From an uncultured Bacteroidales bacterium (GTDB lineage Bacteria; Bacteroidota; Bacteroidia; Bacteroidales; WCHB1-69): DNA of 64,000 nt. Below, piece by piece: positions 60,635 to 64,000 of the stretch. Both the position numbers and the translations under genes were made by a program. The stretch spans positions 1 to 64,000 of the forward strand of contig CAJOFJ010000004.1 in NCBI GenBank assembly GCA_905233625.1, given 5' to 3'. The notes under the pieces are model-generated. The model had not been told where the DNA came from. It saw nothing but the letters and a program-made list of their open reading frames with translations, and ran no database searches. Each line of letters starts with the position of its first letter. Positions within the stretch are counted from its first letter, which is position 1.

Positions 60635-60677
60635 AATATATCACAAATTGAAAATAGTAAAGAAGGATAATAAAACA

Positions 60678-62264
60678 ATGAATGAATTGAAAAACGAAAA
60701 CATGCCGATTACTGACGGCAATTACGATAAGTCGCTGGCGGTAAAGTGCGTCAACGGCACTTTCGTCGGTAAGAAGACAGCTGAGCTGATTATCTGGAAG
60801 GGAATCCCCTACGCAACTCAGCCGGTGGGAAAGCTTCGTTGGAAGAAGGCACTTCCTGCCACAGACGATGACGGCGTGTACGAAGCGACAAATCCTGGCC
60901 ATGTTCCTATCGGGCCACTGAACGACTCGATGGGAACGGCGGAGTTCGGCGAGGATTGCCTCGTGCTGAACATATATTGCAATACCCGCTGCACTGACAG
61001 CAAGAAGCCAGTCATGGTGTGGATTCACGGCGGTGGGTTCTGCGCCGAATCCCAAGCGTCGCCCCTCTACGACCTTACCAACATCTCCAAACAGTACCCC
61101 GACATCCTGTTCGTGTCCATCGACTACCGGCTCGGCTTCATGGGATTCATGAACTTCGAGCGGGTTCCGGGCGGAGAGAACTTCAAGGAGGCAGGCAACC
61201 TCGGTCTGCTCGACCAGCTTGAGGCCCTCAGGTGGGTACAGAAAAACATCGCCGGGTTTGGCGGCGATCCGGACAATGTGACGATTTTCGGTGAGTCAGC
61301 AGGCTCGGCAAGCGTCACATTCCTCCCACTCATCAATGGAAGCGAAGGGCTCTTCAAGAGATGCATCGCACAGAGTGCCAATATCGCCTACTGTGACACG
61401 ATGGAGCACGGCATTCACGTCACGCAGAACTTTCTGACCGCAACGGGTTGCCAGACCATGGACGAATTAATGGAACTCACCACCGAGGAGCTTGTAGATG
61501 CCTATATGAAAGCGTATGCCATAGACAAGAACTGCCTTCTCGGAGGTGCCAACTTCCCACTCCTCGACGGCGTCACGTTGCCCGAAGATCGAGCAGTCAT
61601 GTACGGGATGTGGGGAGACGAGAAGAGATCCAAAATCGATTTGATAATTGGGTCTAACCTGGACGAAATCAGGTACTTCGTTCCACTCGAAGGCGGTGAA
61701 GAAGGCTTCGCGAATACGCTGAGATGGATTGCGAAGAGGGATCGCGCACTGCTCAACGACCAGGAAAAGGCCATGTATGACGAGTTCATGGCCACGCTCG
61801 CAAACGAAAGCGAGGGGAGCAGGTTGGAGCAATACTGTAACGACATCAACTTCCGCGCTGGTAACACCAATATGGCCATCAGGCACGCTGCCGCCGGCGG
61901 CAACACCTACATGTATTTCATCAAGAAGCCGGTGACAACCCCCGAGCTTGGTGCGGTACACGCAGCAGAGATTCCGTACCTGTTCGACAATTGCATTCTG
62001 GACCCGATGGGAAGCGGAAAGATCGTTTCGAACGAAGAGTGCGAGTTCCGCCATGTTGTAAAGGAAATGTGGGCCAACTTCGCCCGGACAGGTAACCCCT
62101 CCACCGACAAATACGAGTGGAAGAAGTTCTCGGGAGACGACCGCCAGACGATGGTCTTCGACGATGCCATCGGCATGCAGAAGGATCTGTTCGGAAGGCG
62201 AGAGGACCTGATGATGTCCTGGTCAGAGCGCCTTGGGAACGGGTCGTCCAAAAGGGTATGCTAG
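60678..62264 (+). CDS. Type B carboxylesterase family protein
   Basis: PVMVWIHGGGFCAES, VTIFGESAGSASVTFLP; shared N-terminus ITDGNYDKSLAVKCVNGTFVG. Confidence 0.9.
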   Translation: MNELKNENMPITDGNYDKSLAVKCVNGTFVGKKTAELIIWKGIPYATQPVGKLRWKKALPATDDDGVYEATNPGHVPIGPLNDSMGTAEFGEDCLVLNIYCNTRCTDSKKPVMVWIHGGGFCAESQASPLYDLTNISKQYPDILFVSIDYRLGFMGFMNFERVPGGENFKEAGNLGLLDQLEALRWVQKNIAGFGGDPDNVTIFGESAGSASVTFLPLINGSEGLFKRCIAQSANIAYCDTMEHGIHVTQNFLTATGCQTMDELMELTTEELVDAYMKAYAIDKNCLLGGANFPLLDGVTLPEDRAVMYGMWGDEKRSKIDLIIGSNLDEIRYFVPLEGGEEGFANTLRWIAKRDRALLNDQEKAMYDEFMATLANESEGSRLEQYCNDINFRAGNTNMAIRHAAAGGNTYMYFIKKPVTTPELGAVHAAEIPYLFDNCILDPMGSGKIVSNEECEFRHVVKEMWANFARTGNPSTDKYEWKKFSGDDRQTMVFDDAIGMQKDLFGRREDLMMSWSERLGNGSSKRVC

Positions 62265-62350
62265 TCAAAAAATGATGTAGTTTAGTTTTGAACAGTTACT
62301 TGTCTATTAAAAACAAAAATCTCAAATAAAAAAAATAGGAGAACAAAATA

Positions 62351-62798
62351 ATGAGTGACATGAAAAGGGAATTCAAGGATTTAATGATATACAATCCATA
62401 TGAGTATTTGAACAGCGAAATCACGGGAGATTACGACGAGGCCCATGCCGTGAAGTGTGTGAACGGCACCTTCGTCGGAACCGAGGAGCACGGGCGCCAC
62501 TTCAAGGCACCGGAGTACGTGGACGAACATCCCCGATGAGATCTTCACGGCCACTCAACAGATGTGGACGAATTTCGCACATTGCGGCAACCCGTCGACA
62601 GACAAGGTTGAATGGAAGGCGTACTCGGTCAACGACCAGAACGTCATGGTTATCGGCGGGCCGGGTGACCTACGTATCGAACAGGGCCTGCTGGCTGACC
62701 AGTACAAGGCCGTCCTCCCCTTGTTAGGTTACTACCAGTTCATGGACAAGTTCTTTACTCCTGGCTATCTTTTAGATATCATCGCCGCTCGCAAGTAA
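62351..62798 (+). pseudogene. Remnant of a fourth carboxylesterase with internal deletion
   Basis: N-terminal ITGDYDEAHAVKCVNGTFVG in one frame and C-terminal MWTNFAHCGNPSTDKVEWKAYSVND in another; catalytic core missing. Confidence 0.85.
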
Positions 62799-62831
62799 GA
62801 TCAATCACATAAAACATAAAACGAAAGAACA

Positions 62832-64000
62832 ATGAAAATAATGAAGATATGGACGCTTGTCGCTACCATCATTTTAAGCGCCGCGATCCTCACTGGCTGC
62901 AAGAAGGAAACTTCAAACAACAACAATTCAGGCAACAACCCGTGGGGAGCAGAGACGCTCACCTTCAAGGTGAATAATTCCACTGACTTTATTTTGAAAA
63001 AAGTTGAAGGTAGAAATTATTCGATGGAGTATATGTACGAAAGCCAAGTGACAACCGTCACAGGAACGCTCTCCGACTTTTACATCTGTCCCGTCGAGGT
63101 GACCAACAAGCTGTGGAACGCTGTTATGGGATGGAAACCCGAAGGACAGACAAACAATGGCGACTTATATCCCGTCAGCAATGTGAATTATTACGACATC
63201 GTCAAGGAAGGTGGCTTCATCGACATGCTGAACACGATATGTGCCGGCCAGCTGCCAGCTGGCAAGCGCTTTGCGCTGCCCACTGAAGCCCAGTGGGAGT
63301 ATGCGGCCCGCGGCGGACAACAGTCGATGGGTTACCAATATGCCGGATCCAACACGTTAGACGAAGTGGCCTGGTACGCTGACAACTCGAATGGCACAAC
63401 TCACCCTGTCGGCCTGAAGCAACCCAATGAGCTCGGTCTCTACGACATGACTGGCAATGTCTGGGAATGGACACGCGACAACTTTGTCTACTTCGACAAA
63501 CTCACGCTCAACCAAGGTCTCAACTACGTCTGCACCGCCGCCAACAACTATCGCGTCAACCGCGGCGGCAGCTACGGCACCAGACAGACGGGTCTCGAAA
63601 CCTCCTACCACACCTGGCTGGGAATGCATCAGGCCTATAATAACCGCGGTCTGCGACTTGTCCTCGTGGATGATTTCAACGAAGAACAACTCGAGGAACC
63701 TACCCAGCCAGACAACCTTCTTACCATCGCCGTGAACAACGGTACAGTCGGTTACTACCTTCCGATGGTTGAAGTGAAGGGTGGCAACTACGAGCTGGTA
63801 TACGAGCGCGACGGCGAACAGAAAACCGTCAACGGAACGCTTTCCGATTTCTATATCTGTCAAACCGAAACGATGAACTACATCTGGGAAACCGTCATGG
63901 GCTCGAAACCACAAGGCCAAAGCGAGAACGAAGGTCTCTATCCCGTTACGATGATTAACTATGAGGACATCACCAAGAACGGTGGCTTCCTTGACAAGTT
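62832..64000 (+). CDS. SUMF1/FGE-sulfatase-domain lipoprotein, tandem domains, truncated by window end
   Basis: MKIMKIWTLVATIILSAAILTGCKKE; FALPTEAQWEYAARGG, GLYDMTGNVWEWTRD, VNRGGSYG, NRGLRLVL; second domain starts about 63760; open to window end. Confidence 0.85.
   Translation, partial: MKIMKIWTLVATIILSAAILTGCKKETSNNNNSGNNPWGAETLTFKVNNSTDFILKKVEGRNYSMEYMYESQVTTVTGTLSDFYICPVEVTNKLWNAVMGWKPEGQTNNGDLYPVSNVNYYDIVKEGGFIDMLNTICAGQLPAGKRFALPTEAQWEYAARGGQQSMGYQYAGSNTLDEVAWYADNSNGTTHPVGLKQPNELGLYDMTGNVWEWTRDNFVYFDKLTLNQGLNYVCTAANNYRVNRGGSYGTRQTGLETSYHTWLGMHQAYNNRGLRLVLVDDFNEEQLEEPTQPDNLLTIAVNNGTVGYYLPMVEVKGGNYELVYERDGEQKTVNGTLSDFYICQTETMNYIWETVMGSKPQGQSENEGLYPVTMINYEDITKNGGFLDK

Overview
The window looks like a Bacteroidota (Bacteroidales-like) chromosome segment. 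Supporting signs are TAnnTTTG -7 promoters, type IX secretion sorting domains, a Bacteroidota-type Rho with a long charged N-terminus, and class II RNR plus methylmalonyl-CoA mutase. Main blocks: the IS3-type tail of an insertion element at the left edge; pyrC; a PadR-PspC-MacB/HlyD/TolC efflux operon; a gldA-like ATPase; rho; a T9SS lysyl-endopeptidase-like protease; tilS-hyp-sufS; nrdJ; an orphan adenine methylase; a LytTR regulator; an acyl-CoA synthetase; a type I restriction-modification island; mutB; upp; tRNA-Phe; two tandem CUB/P-domain/PKD T9SS proteins; a fused peptide-ABC ATPase; an MscS channel; an amidohydrolase/carboxylesterase cluster; and a partial SUMF1 lipoprotein. The most interesting element is the type I RM operon (24.4-33.3 kb), ordered hsdR / GHKL-ATPase fused to a putative PD-(D/E)XK nuclease / hsdS (frameshifted) / PrrC-like anticodon nuclease / hsdM. 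It reads as a layered defence locus with two extra putative effectors. Other notable signals are a five-copy 20-21 bp operator-like array beside the LytTR gene, 7-bp-periodic intergenic arrays, REP-like double hairpins with apparent compensatory changes, and several genes with small (about 13-18 nt) apparent deletions. All family calls come from reading the sequence by eye; no searches were run.
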